The notes under the pieces are model-generated. The model saw nothing but the letters and a program-made list of their open reading frames with translations, was not told the origin of the DNA and made no database searches. DNA of 64,000 nt from Ancylostoma caninum (taxonomy: Eukaryota > Nematoda > Chromadorea > Rhabditida > Ancylostomatidae): NCBI GenBank assembly GCA_037903475.1, contig JBAJFG010000628.1:310001-374000 (forward strand). Reading direction: 5' to 3'. A program made the translations under genes and the position numbers. Positions 22,419 to 33,400 of the stretch are shown here, in pieces. Every line of letters begins with the position of its first letter. The first letter of the stretch is position 1.

Positions 22419-22757
22419 TAAATATGACGCAGTTGGATTCCGCATGTCATTATTCTAACTTGAAGGGGAAAAGGGTAGCAAAACATTTCTAAACCTCATC
22501 CAAGCAACCACCCAACGATCGATCCTTCCCGTCATGTGCTTCTTTTTGTGTCTTACATTACTCACAGCAATTTCAGTCTTACCCGCAACCTTATTTCATC
22601 GCAAGAGTTTTCGTTTCGATCGAAGGTAGATGAAGATACCTTTATTCTCGTAATTTTTGCTATGATAATAGCTGACTCTCTCTAAATCATGTTCTCTTCA
22701 TTCTCATCTTCAGATTCCAAATACTGAAACAACCAGATATGTATTTCGCCCTAATTA

Positions 22758-24043
22758 TTAGGTTGTGTACAAATTAACTGCGTTTTTTTGACGCGTAACT
22801 TTAAACGTTTACAACTCGGCTCAAACGGAAGTTTATTAGACAAAATAAGAACCATTAGAATCTAAGCATTTTTGCCAACGTTCCACAAGATCATAAATTC
22901 CCTTGCGGTAGAAGTCCGAACCTCTGGAGGCTATGAACTCGTTGAAGGCATTTTCAGCATCGGTCTGACTTTTGAAAACTCTTCCCTTGATGAAGTTGTC
23001 GAGGTTCTTGAAAAAGTGATAATCGGTTGGCGAAAGGTCCGATGAGTATGCCGGATGAGGCAGTACTTCGTAGCCAAGGTCCTTTAACTTCTGCAGCGTC
23101 TTTCTTGAAACATGAGGTCTGGCATTATCGTGGAGAAGAATTGGACCTTTTCTGATCACCACTGCTGGGTTCGCATGTGCCAGTTTCTCATGCATTTTGT
23201 CTATTTGGTGGCAGTAGTTGTCCGCATTGATGGTTTCATCTGGTTTTAGAAACTCGTGATGTAAAATTCCTGCGTAATTCCACCAAAGTGTGACCATAGT
23301 CTTCTTTTGGTGCAACTTCTGCTTCGGAAAAAGTTTTGGGGGCTCATCTTTGTCCAACCACTGCGAAGAACGTTTCCGATTATTGTAAAGAAGCCATTTC
23401 TCGTCGCAGGTTACGACTCGATCAAGGAAAGGCTCATTTTTATTCCGTAAAAGCAGCTCCGATGAGATCTGATAACGCCTGAGCATCTGTTCAGCGTCCA
23501 ATTCATGTGGCACCCACTGATCCATTTTCTTCACTTTTCCAACTTTTTCCAAACGCTTGGCGACGGTGAAAAATGATACTTGAAGATCTTCCGCTATCTC
23601 ACGAACAGTTTTTCGTGCATCCGACTCCACCACAGACTTCAGGACGTTGTCGTCAAGTTCACGGATGCGACCTCGACCTGGTTCATCTTCAAGGCTCATG
23701 TTTCCTGATCGGAATTTTTGGAACCAGAGTTGAGTGGTGCGAATTGGAACGACATCTGGTCCTCATGCTTTCACGATATTTTCGTGAGCCTCCACTGCTT
23801 TCCGTCCAAGCTTGAACTCATGAAGCAAAAGATACGAATTTATACCTTGGAGAGCATCCTGAAAAAAGGGCGGAACCAAGCCAAGAGTGAGCTTCGAAAT
23901 AAATGAACATCACGAAATGAATGAGCGAAAGATAAGCTTCTAAATGGTATACAACATTGGGAACGTTACATGAACAATACACAAAAACCAGTAGGTCAAA
24001 AACTGGTTTGCAAAAAAACGCAATTAATTTGTACACAACCTAA
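22758..24043 (-). mobile_element. Bandit-like mariner transposon, full-length but defective
   Basis: The inverted termini TTAGGTTGTGTACAAATTAA...CGTTTTTTT match over about 32 bases with one clear mismatch, and TA flanks both sides (22756-22757 and 24044-24045). The 1,286-bp length, the Hsmar1-like transposase and the host type fit the bandit mariner described from a dog hookworm. That comparison is from memory, not a search. Confidence 0.85.
22836..23857 (-). pseudogene. Mariner (cecropia/Hsmar1 type) transposase, 5' end broken
   Basis: A 287-codon frame (23699-22836) holds the whole catalytic domain: VTCDEKW, ILLHDNARPH and SSDLSPTDYHFF, with 34 residues between the second and third Asp (D,D34D). 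WVPHELDAEQ, the linker motif, is also intact. The natural start is upstream at about 23857. The N-terminal DNA-binding helix-turn-helix part is interrupted there by a TAA near the start, a one-base frameshift and a TGA immediately before GPD. Only the amino-terminal ~50 residues are damaged, so the copy lacks terminus binding but keeps an open catalytic region. The enzyme cuts and pastes the element at TA sites. Confidence 0.85.
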
Positions 24044-24088
24044 TACTATTTGGTATCAATACTCCCCTAATACTTTTTGCAACACCTA

Positions 24089-24232
24089 CAGGAAGCTCCA
24101 AATGTCCGCAGTCAAGGGGGCGTGGCCACGACGCGGCTTTAGGAGGAGACACAGGCGCTCTGCATGCTGCCACTGGTTGTCTGCAGAGTCAGAGAAGCCA
24201 GGGGCAGAATAGAGAGCGCTTGTGTCTGATCT
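24089..24232. mobile_element. Truncated MITE, CAGGAAGCTCC family, copy 2
   Basis: After TA it matches 15326 onward (CAGGAAGCTCCAAATGTCCG, GACACAGGCGCTCTGCATGC, AGAGCGCTTGTGTCTGATC). Similarity then ends, so the right terminus is missing. Confidence 0.75.
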
Positions 24233-24411
24233 CAGCAGCTGATCAATTCCACGTACGCTGCCAAGACGGCCGCCCCGCAGGCGCTCCGCCACGACGTTTC
24301 CCGCCGGCTGAGGGGACTTTCGGATAGACTGTACATCCTCAGTTATTCGGTGTGTGCGAGCGGACGCACATCCCGCCAAGTGTGAGTAATGGCACGCCGC
24401 TCGCCGCTTAA

Positions 24412-24846
24412 AGGCAGCACCAGCCGAAATCCTCGACTCGAAGCTGATGTGCGGGTTGTGAAATACAGACTCAGCACATCACAAATGTGAAACGAACACA
24501 AACCATGATGGCGTACTACCTGCAGAGAATGTGGAAACGTCGCGAACACGCCTGGCTGAGTTCGCGCCGGTACGAGTTTTCCTCGGCGCTAAAGCCATTG
24601 CGGCGCGTGGTTTGGCGCAAAAGTAGTACGAAATGCGTTCAATTGTTCACGGGGTTTCGTGGCGGGACGCGCACACCCGACATCGGACCCCTCGTCCGCG
24701 CGCGAACACTGCCATTTGTGTTCGCGACGAGAGTTCCAGTTTCTCTGCAGGTAAGCCATCATTTTCTGTGTTCGTTTCACATTTGCTGATCTCTACTTCA
24801 CCACCGCACCTCAGCTCCGAGTCGAGGATTTCGGCTCTTGCTGCCT
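24412..24846. mobile_element. TTAA-flanked foldback MITE, AGGCAGCACC family
   Basis: TTAA, AGGCAGCACCAGCCGAAATC at the left, GATTTCGGCTCTTGCTGCCT, TTAA at the right. The arms fold far inward (GAGTCGAGGATTTCGG, CGAACACA, GAAACGTCGCGAACACG and their complements), so nearly the whole 435 bp is a diverged palindrome. Open frames on both strands of about 100 codons mirror this. The right TTAA is shared with the next element. Confidence 0.85.
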
Positions 24847-24850
24847 TTAA

Positions 24851-25085
24851 GGGGTTGCAGACTCTTGCCACGGCGGCAGTCGCCCATGGTTAAGCATAGG
24901 CCGGCGACGTCGCCGCGACAAGAGCTTGTTTACTTTTTTGCCGCGGCACCGGCGACGTCGCCCAGCGGCAAGCGGCAAGGAATGGTCGAGGGGGTATTTT
25001 GTCGCTGGGCGACGTTTGTGTGAAAGCGCGGCATGCCGCTCGGCGGCAACGGCACCGCCGCCGCGGCAAATGTATGAAAGCCCCT
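24851..25085. mobile_element. TTAA-adjacent MITE, AGGGGCTT-type ends, copy 2
   Basis: It begins GGGGTTGCAG right after the TTAA of the previous element and ends GAAAGCCCCT followed by TTAG (one change from TTAA). The GC-rich, self-complementary interior (GCCGGCGACGTCGCC repeated) matches the reverse complement of 6966-7208. Confidence 0.7.
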
Positions 25086-25554
25086 TTAGGGTCCCGCCGC
25101 TCGCCCGATCGCGCACTGTGCTGATAAGGGTGGGTTGATTGGCCGCTCCCTATTCGGTTTCTCGCAATTTTCATCGTTTATGCTGGTGTTTGTTATACAA
25201 TGTAACAAAACAAGTTTTATTAATAGCAATAACACGATTTATTGCTAAATAACTTTCGACTTTAGCAACTGTCCTCAAAAACCGCCACATTTACGAGCTA
25301 GCTACTATTCAGATTATATTATATTTATGTTATTTACTTATTTAATAGAACTACGGAAGTTACTGGCGGATCTCCACAGCGACATGAACGGGGGCTCTGT
25401 TTTTTTTGTTGTAGGAATTACTTGCGATCTTTAATTCTTCTATCCTTACTTCTCTTCTAATGCAACTGGTGAAAACATGATTTCATTGACTTCAGAGATA
25501 TGCAGGACCTGAAGTTCCCTAGGGGCTATCATGGCTCCCAGTGGCAAACCTTAA

Positions 25555-25953
25555 AGGCAGCAGGAGCTGAAATTCTCGACTCTGAGCTGAGCTGCGGGTG
25601 GTGAAGTACAGACTCAGCACATCATAAATGTGAAACGAACACAGACAATGACGGCTTACCTGCTGAGAAAATGGAACATTCGTCGCGAACACGCCTGGCC
25701 GTGTTCGTGCGCGGACGAGTTTTCCCCGGCGCGAAAGCCAGTGCGGCGCGTGGTTTTGGTCGAGTCCCGCCATGAAACCCTGTGAATTGAATGCATTTCG
25801 TTTTCCCTTTGCGCCAAACCACGCACCGCAATGGCTTTTGCGCCGGGGAAAACTCGTCCGCGCGCGAACACGGCCAGGCGTGTTCGCGACGAATGTTCCA
25901 TTTTCTCTGCAGGTAAGCCGTCATTGTCTGTGTTCGTTTCACATTTATGATGA
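25555..25953. mobile_element. TTAA MITE, AGGCAGCAGG, right end truncated
   Basis: TTAA then AGGCAGCAGGAGCTGAAATT; the arms fold around about 25790 (GGCGCGTGGTTT, GAACACGGCCAGGCGTGTTCG and complements). The right arm stops at CATTTATGATG, short of the expected terminus. It is close kin to 24412-24846, with better arm identity. Confidence 0.75.
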
Positions 25954-27019
25954 AGGGCAGCAGACTGCATTCATATCTTTACATCCCAACATTCGGTGCC
26001 CACTTAAGGGCAGTGTCTCACCTCATGATGGGTGTCGAGATATCAACGGAATCTGGTCCTACTCGATGAGCTGATTCCAATAATGTGTTTCAAATGTGAA
26101 AAGACAGGTTGAAACCCCCTATTCTGAAGGCCAAATTCAGTATTGGAGCGGACGAGCTCCTTGCTAGGAAGCTAGCAAACGCGAAGTTGAGAAGTTAAGG
26201 TTGCACATAAAAATGAACTTCTAACCATAAGCAGTGGCTATTATCAACTGATCAAGCATGTACTGCAGTGTCGGAAAAACATGCCGCACCCTCAGCTAGC
26301 TCTTGCTGCGGAATGACGTCTCTCGCCCACTGGCCGACAATTTCAAAATTCTCGGCCAAAGAAACCCGTAGCTCATGGGGTTTTCGACGTTTTCACGAGA
26401 ATTAAAGTACATACATCTTTGTGCTCAGCGGCTCGCATATGTTCAACTGACGTGGAAATCTCAAATGCAGTCAAAGAGCTGCCTTTAAAGGCAGTGTCCA
26501 GGCAAAATTTTCGAGTATTGGGTTTCTGGGGTTTCTAGGCCAGTTAGGCTCAGTCATTCCAGAGAGGGCACAGAGAAAATTTTTATCGATTGATAGCTCC
26601 CGTTCGCTGCCTCAGTTTTAACTTCAATAAGTCAGTTCGTTTTCCTTCAGGGGTCCATATCACTGCTATAGCACTTTTCGAGCAAATTTAACAAGAAGAG
26701 GCATATTTCGATTATTGCTGTTGTCGGCAATGTCTGTTCGCAATGCAGAAACTGTCTTTCTTACAAAATAAGTTTTTCTTATTCGCCGTTTTTTGGTATC
26801 ATGGTACATAACTAATTGATGTGAAAGTCGAGAATGATTATCAAAATATTTAGCTGCCCGATCTACAGTCACTACTTATAATAACGCGCTTAGTCTGTCT
26901 GTCTGTGAGTGTACGTGTGTGTCAGAGCGTTACGAAATTAGTCCATTCAGTTTCCGAATCAGTATTGAGCGGTGAACTAACATCGATAACACATTAGTTG
27001 ATATCTGCGATATTGTAAC

Positions 27020-27995
27020 GGTCGAGTACGTCGAGTAGGCTGGCGCCCAAAAGTGGGGGAACGGGTCCAACGCTGTGATAAGGCCCCGCCGGCACTCAAA
27101 AGTGGGGGAGTCGGGTCCAACGGTGTGATAAGGGTGCGTCGGCGCCCAAAAGTGGGGAGACGGGTCCAACGCTGTGATAAGGCCCCGCCGGCACTCAAAA
27201 GTGGGGGAGTCGGGTCCAAAGGTGTGATAAGAGTGCACCGGCGTCCAAAAGTGGTGAAACGCCTGGGGTCGGGTCCACCACTGTGGTAAGGGTGTGCCGG
27301 CGCCCAGAAGTGGGGGAGACGGGTCCAGCGCTGTGATAAGGGTGCGCCGGCGCCCAGAAGTGGGGGAGACGGGTCCACCACTGTGATAAGGGTGCGCTGG
27401 CGCCCGTAAGTGGGGGGACGGGTCCAACGCTGTGATAAGGCCCCGCCGGCACTCAAAAGTGGGGGAGTCGGGTCCACCACTGTGATAAGGGTGCGCCGGC
27501 GCCCAGAAGTGGGAGAGACGGGTCCACTACTGTGATAAGGGTGCGCCGGCGCCCAGAAGTGGGGGAGACGGGTCCACCACTGTGAGAAGGGTGCGCCGGC
27601 GCCCAGAAGTGGGGAAGTCGGGTCCAACGGTGTGATAAGGGTGCGTTGGCGCCCAAAAGTGGGGGGACGGGTCCAACGCTGTGATAAGGCCCCGCCGGCA
27701 CTCAAAAGTGGGGGAGTCGGGTCCAAAGGTGTGATAAGAGTGCGCCGGCGTCCAAAAGTGGGGGAGACGGGTCCAGCACTGTGATAAGGGTGCGCCGGCG
27801 CCCAGAAGTGGGGGAGACGGGTCCACCACTGTGATAAGGGTGCGCTGGCGCACAGAAGTGGGGGAGATGGGTCCACCACTGTGATAAGTGTGCGCCGACG
27901 CCCAGAAGTGGGGGAGATGGGGCCACCACTGTGATAAGGGTGTGTCGGCGCCCAAAGGTGGGGAAACGCATGACGGTCCAGCGTTGTGATAAGGG
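27020..27995. repeat. 50-bp minisatellite, about 19 units
   Basis: The word GTGATAAGG recurs at 27075, 27125, 27174, 27224, 27333, 27383, 27432, 27482, 27532, 27632, 27681, 27731, 27781, 27831, 27881 and 27931, with variants at 27283 and 27582, so the spacing is 49-50 bp. One 59-bp unit and one 55-bp unit carry an extra AAACGC segment. Two unit types occur: GGGTGCGCCGGCGCCCAGAA and the 49-bp GGCCCCGCCGGCACTCAAAA. Long minus-strand open frames (up to 396 codons) are read-through of the GC-rich repeat in changing frames, not genes. Confidence 0.95.
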
Positions 27996-28606
27996 CGCCC
28001 GCGTCCAGAAAAGGAAGTTTGTCACGGCCTAGGTGAATTTCTTCATGAATGGTGACCTGGCACCCGTTCCGGCTATTCCTTCTACTTATGTGACCTAGGT
28101 GCACGTTATTCCAATCCGCATTCCCCTCCTCATTCCAGTCCATTTCTATCTGAATCGACCCCACCACTTCACTCTGTTTCTATACATGGGCAGACCCTTA
28201 TCACTTGAGTTACCACAACAACCTGCTAAAGATAGATTATTTCAAGAGAGCATTTCCACTGAATCGGCTACGTCCAATTAACAACGGCCACTAGGGCCAA
28301 TCAAAAGAAATTACTTCTCCCACGTGGAGGAAGGCTACCGCTCACGCGATCGAGAGCCTTCCAAAAGTCGATGGACTTACTCGGGGGATACAAGATCTAC
28401 TAAATCTGTCCACCTTTTTTCTGCATCGTATGCGGAGTATGCGAGCGAAGCGAGCATCAGTGGAAGTCTGAAAGTCCGGCGTTAGCCGGACGGCCAGACT
28501 GGTATATGAATAACCGCCTCCGTAATGTGATCCCCCCAAGTATAGACCCGTAAACCGTAGATCCAGCATCATCTGAAGCGAAAGACTGCAGTGTTGAGCA
28601 ACACTA

Positions 28607-28762
28607 TAGGAAACTCCAAACGTACGCAGACAAGAGTAGAGATCGCGGCGCGGCTCTCATGGACAGAGACGCAGGCGCACACTATGCTGAGCTCCCGTGA
28701 CTCTGCCCAAGAGAGCCGCGCCGCGGTCCTGACTCTTGACTGCGTCCGTTTGGAGTTCTCTG
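28607..28762. mobile_element. TA-flanked foldback MITE related to the CAGGAAGCTCC family
   Basis: TA, TAGGAAACTCCAAACGTACG at the left; CGTCCGTTTGGAGTTCTCTG, TA at the right. The arms continue through GACAAGAGT and GCGGCGCGGCTCTC, about 55 bases each. It is nested inside the 26489-29078 element. Confidence 0.8.
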
Positions 28763-29082
28763 TACCTGAATGTTTAGATTACATACGCATACTTGAGACG
28801 CAAACATGGAGATAAATCAAACACGGAAGGGAGAGCTGCCAAAATCATTTTGATATTTTCCAACGATGCTCCACGTTACACCAATTCCACGCGCGAAATG
28901 GCAGACGCCGGGTGGGCGGGCTGGGCACTGGAGATGGGTTTGGGTACTTTGTCTAAGGCGGTTATCTCGCTTATTTCTGCGACTTTTTCGCTGAAACTTT
29001 GGCAGTTGCCTATGGAGTCGACTCGCTATCATAATCTAATGAGCACTCAAGCTCAGAGGTTTTGCCTGGACACTGCCTTTAA

Positions 29083-30420
29083 CAACCACAATCTTAAGAA
29101 AGCTCGTTCCCGTTACTTTATAAGCTCGTCAGCTGTGAGAGAGTTCTATTACTACGTAGACTTCAGAGTAGGAAAGGGGTAAGCGCGCCCGCGCACAACC
29201 AGCTTTGGCGACGAAAAAAGTGGTCTCTCCGCGATTACACCACGCAATGCTGCTTTATCCGCGACAGGTTTTCCCGAAAAAACCATCCATTTTGGAAGGC
29301 AGTGCGTTATCAGTTCTTTTTCTTTGCACACACTTTTCTACGAACCTTTATCTTCATATTTTCTTTCCTTCTTTGGAGAAAGTAATCCTGTTCTCAGTTT
29401 CCTCTTTCTTTTTAAACATGCAGTACTCGTGGCAGGGAGCAGAAGCCACTGTCCCCCTGACTGACATTATTGAAATCCCTCGTAGATGCCCGCGTTCCTG
29501 GAACCCGGCTGGCCCGAATCCCTCGTGTGTGAAGAAAGTAGCTCTTTTCACTGGTGTTCTACTATTCTACCCTTACATTCTCTTACCACTCGCTAGTATT
29601 GAACTGCTGGTTACTGTACGGCAGTTCTGTCCCAAAAATATCAAAATCACTGTTTTCGACCAAACTTTAGCTAAGAGGGAGTTTTGATGCGCAGATCGCG
29701 AAACTCATCCTCATTTTGTGTTGCAATCCTGTATTTGTGAGGTTGTGGGAGCTGTACTTTAGGAACAACACCCCAGAAAATGGGCTAATCTGACATGATT
29801 ATTATGAGTACCAACTTTATTTGGCAAGACACCGTCCATTCTTTACAAAATTAGCATTGTCTTCCGCTTCGTAACAGTGAACCTACCACAACTGTGCAAA
29901 ATGGCCCTATGCTACAAAATGGATATCACTTTCGTGATCGACTCGTCGAATAACTCTTACTGGCGAAATTTCAGCAAAATTTTTTAATTTTGATATTTCT
30001 GGAACGATACTAGCTAAATAGTGCCTAGTATTTGGATACTAGCGAGTAGTAGGAGAATATAAGGGTAGAATAGTAGAATACTAGTGAAAAACCTACTTCC
30101 TCTACACTACGAGGCATCTGAGTAAGCCGGGTTCCAGCAATGCCCACGCGTACGGTGGATTTTAATAATGTCAGTCAATTCTGCAGTGAGCTACCCATTT
30201 CTTCTTTTGATCGCATATTCACTTTCTCTTTGTGCTGTCTCCTTTTCACTTCGTTCGATGAATCACTTCTCCTTCTGCTTGATTTCGAGTTAAATCAGCG
30301 AGCTTACAGAGCTATCTTGTTGTTCTAGTAGGGAACCTGATCAATCAAGTCATCTACAGAATTACGCTGTTATCTCTGCGGCAAAAAGTGACCGATTTGA
30401 TTCTTTTTCAATGCGGACTT
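29083..30420. other. Upstream of the EB1 gene: unassigned frames and a small inverted repeat
   Basis: A 160-codon plus-strand frame (29205-29687) contains QYSWQGAEATVPLTDIIEIP...SWNPAGPNPS, preceded by a possible acceptor (AACATGCAG at 29421). A diverged, inverted copy of the LTDII-I-R-...-WNPA stretch lies at 30125-30180. This looks like a fragment of a coding repeat, but I cannot name it. The proximal 200 bases before the EB1 start show no TATA-like feature I would stand behind. Confidence 0.3.
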
Positions 30421-30422
30421 GC

Positions 30423-30424
30423 AG
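30423..30424 (+). promoter_or_regulatory. Probable spliced-leader acceptor of the EB1 gene
   Basis: TTCTTTTTCAATGCGGACTTGCAG ends 12 bases before the start codon; a pyrimidine-rich acceptor with no upstream coding exon. Confidence 0.5.
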
Positions 30425-30436
30425 GGATTTGGCACG

Positions 30437-33400
30437 ATGGTCACCAACGTTTACGTCTCAGCTGTTACTCAAGACAACATTTCTCGTCACGAACTCCTCG
30501 CATGGGTGAACAGCAGCATTAAGGTTTGCTTTCTATTTCTTTTTTTACTCAATCTATATAGTTACAAAAACGCAGCATACTGCTTATATATGTAGCGCTG
30601 TATGTCATTACCAAGTTATCATTACTTTTGATTGGTCTGCTGGAAGGCGATGAAATTTGAGTATTTCTGCTTAAATTTGCACTCTATTCACTGGGCAGCC
30701 AACACCCAACCTGCTTTGTTTTCTAAGGGTATTGCGTTCTTTCTCTTATTCTTCTTCTGTCTGTAATTTCTCCCTAGCTTCCATCTCTGATGAAATCGGC
30801 TTTAATTTGAAAATTTCCGCGAAAACTTTCAACTTACTTAGCAGTTAGATGTTTATTGCTTTTTTGCGTCCAGTGTCTACCATTTTTAGACTACCGAATG
30901 CTTCTCGCTTGAGCTTACTTAGTCTCCTGCGCGGAAGGGCTCAACTAGTTTCGACTATATCTCGTGACGTCCGAAAACTGGCAGAAAACAATGTCACTAT
31001 TCACTCAAGCATGAGCAAGCACTGCCAGAGTTCCTGGTACTTCCGCGAACCCAGCTAACCAGAGAATAGTTCATATGAGTAAGAGACAAAAGGAACAGGC
31101 ATCTTTTCTACGTTGACATTTAGTTATCGACAGTGACGAGCATTGTCTTGATGTAATATTGAGTGCAGCAGATTAGAAATAGAAGTACAGAACGCAGAGT
31201 AGTGAAGAATCACAAGAAGCCCGATGTTCGAGAAAAACTCAAGCTTAATCATGTATTAAGTCTCATTAATTTCTTCCCCAGTTCATTTTGTCAAATATAA
31301 CCCACTGAATTCTAGGCCAATTTTTCCAAAATTGAAGAAATGAGTACGGGTGCCGCCTACTGTCAGCTTACGCATCTCCTTTTCCGAGATGCCATCAGTC
31401 TGCGCAAGGTACGCATTTATACAGGGAACACAGTCTCATGTAGTATTCAGTGATTTATCTCCATATAAATTTCATCGACCACTGCTTCTTGGGATACTGC
31501 ACCTTCTCTATTCTCTTTCAAGGTGAAGTGGAATAGCCGCAACGAGATGGATCATATCAGCAACTGGAAGATACTCGGTACCGCTTGGAAAAGTCTTGGT
31601 GTTGATAAGGTAGCTCGGTTTCCTCATATGATTGTTTCTTCACATACTGTTTATATTGGTTCAAGGGATGTATTTTCAGCCGGTTCCAGTGGAGCGTTTG
31701 ACGAAAGCAAAGTTCCAGGACAACTTTGAGTTTCTGCAGTGGTTCTTCAAGTTTTTTAATGCCAACTATGTTGACGATGGTGAGGAATATGACGCTATAG
31801 CTGCTCGCGGTGGTGAGGTTGGTTGCATTTTTTTTTGTCATTCAGATATTAATTTGTCATGGTTTGTTAATCCTCAACTGTTTCATCTTTTTTGTTTGCA
31901 CAGAATCTAACATCTGCGCCCTGTTCATTAGGCCTATCTCCGCATCGCAGTATTTCATACGTGAATTTTCTTCCTCTCTAGCGATGATGGCATATTTCAT
32001 TTAAATTTTTAATGTGCAATACAGATAACATGGATAAAGAGGATTACACTGGGGGTGAAGTCTCTAACATATATCACATCGCGGTTTTCCTTGCCCTTAC
32101 CAGAATATTTCGCTTGCTGAGGAAGTATTGTTATATCTTGTTAACAGCCATCCATGTCTCTGCGGAATTGAAACGTTTTTTTTTTTCGTCTAACAAATAA
32201 GCCCTTGAAATAGTAACGTTAATTCTGAATATAGCTGTGGAAATTCGCCGGGATTAGTGGGCTGATGGTGTTTCTTTTTGTCGCAATGTCAAGACCAATG
32301 CTCCTTTTCGGTGGATCGACTGACATTCATGTCACGCCCATTGAGTTTCAATTTATTTTTGTGAGTGCTCTTCTGTGATCTGAATCACCGCTTAGTAACA
32401 CTTTGAAAATGAACACTACAGCAAGTCCCATGAAGTGAGCTATTTCTCCCATATGTTTGATCCATCATCAGTGTTACTTCTCTAGCTTCCCTAGCGAATC
32501 GATTTTCCAAGTTTTTTTTTCTATGATCTCACTTATGATCTATGGTTGTCCTGATACCTGTAGCTATGAACACAATTCAGGTTTCAATGCAAAGGCCGTA
32601 GAGTCGGTGCTGCACGTAGTAGTTTGCCTTCACTTTAGCGTTTTCACCATTTTGACTATTTCATGGTTGTAATTGTTTCTAATTAATTGGGGTACTCAGA
32701 ACAAGCGTTTGTTTGGAAACAAAGATAACGAAGTGGGTAAAAAGTGCAGTAGTGGTTCCGATAACATGCGTTCTTATTTAGCCTCTTCCTGCTGGCGCTA
32801 AAGGCCCTGCTCCCGCTCGTCCTGCTCCTCTTCGTAATTCAACAACCACCACTGTGCGGACTTCTGCTGCTCCTATGACTAAAAGAAGTTAGTCATTTTC
32901 CAACTTTCTCTTTGTTTTCCGCTATTTGGTGCTCTCTACCATGTTGTACTTACTGATATTGCTAAGCTATTAAGCACCACCAAATCCCGTTCCTTCGTCT
33001 CGTACCAGTGCGGTAGATTCGTCCGCATTGAAGGAGCTCGAACAAGAAAACGCCAAGCTGACTCAGCAGAACGAAGAGGTACGCAGACTAGCTAAGCTTC
33101 TTAATGTTAATTGTATTCTAAGAATTTTGTGTAACGGATAGAAGAATATCAAAACCCTCGGGGGGTCAGCACTAGAATATCACATACCAACATTGGATGA
33201 GGAAGTGGAAGGTGTGCAATGCAATTCACAGTTTGGGAACAAATCAATAGAATTAGGTGGTTAAATACTTCGTACTTCAAATGGGAAGTAAACCTCGGAA
33301 TGGAGCGAAAATGGATAATCATTTATAGTTTGCTGCATTGGTAATGAACAGCGAAATGAGCAGCTGTAGCTGCGCTCATTGGCTAATCTTAATGAGTGCG

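Larger units (their letters stand above)
26489..29078. mobile_element. 2.6-kb TTAA-flanked element carrying a minisatellite
   Basis: The left end AGGCAGTGTCCAGGCAAAA and the right end are perfect 19-base inverted repeats, both bordered by TTAA (26485-26488 and 29079-29082). Inside lie AT-rich DNA, the 50-bp tandem array (27020-27995), unassigned sequence and a nested foldback MITE (28607-28762). No transposase frame is seen, so this is a non-autonomous element or an assembly of nested insertions. Its left TTAA is also the right flank of a sequence ending GAGCTGCCT (26476-26484), whose other end was not found. Confidence 0.75.

Noticed and set aside
24412..25953. 100-codon frames starting MKRTQT on both strands
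   Set aside because: They are mirror products of foldback MITE arms repeated in two elements, not genes.
27020..27995. CRISPR-like array
   Set aside because: Units are contiguous 49-50-bp tandem copies without unique spacers, in a eukaryotic context.
26977..28167. 396-codon minus-strand open frame and several others of 80-165 codons
   Set aside because: They lie in the 50-bp tandem array; unit length is not a multiple of three and the frames only reflect GC-rich repeat sequence lacking stops.
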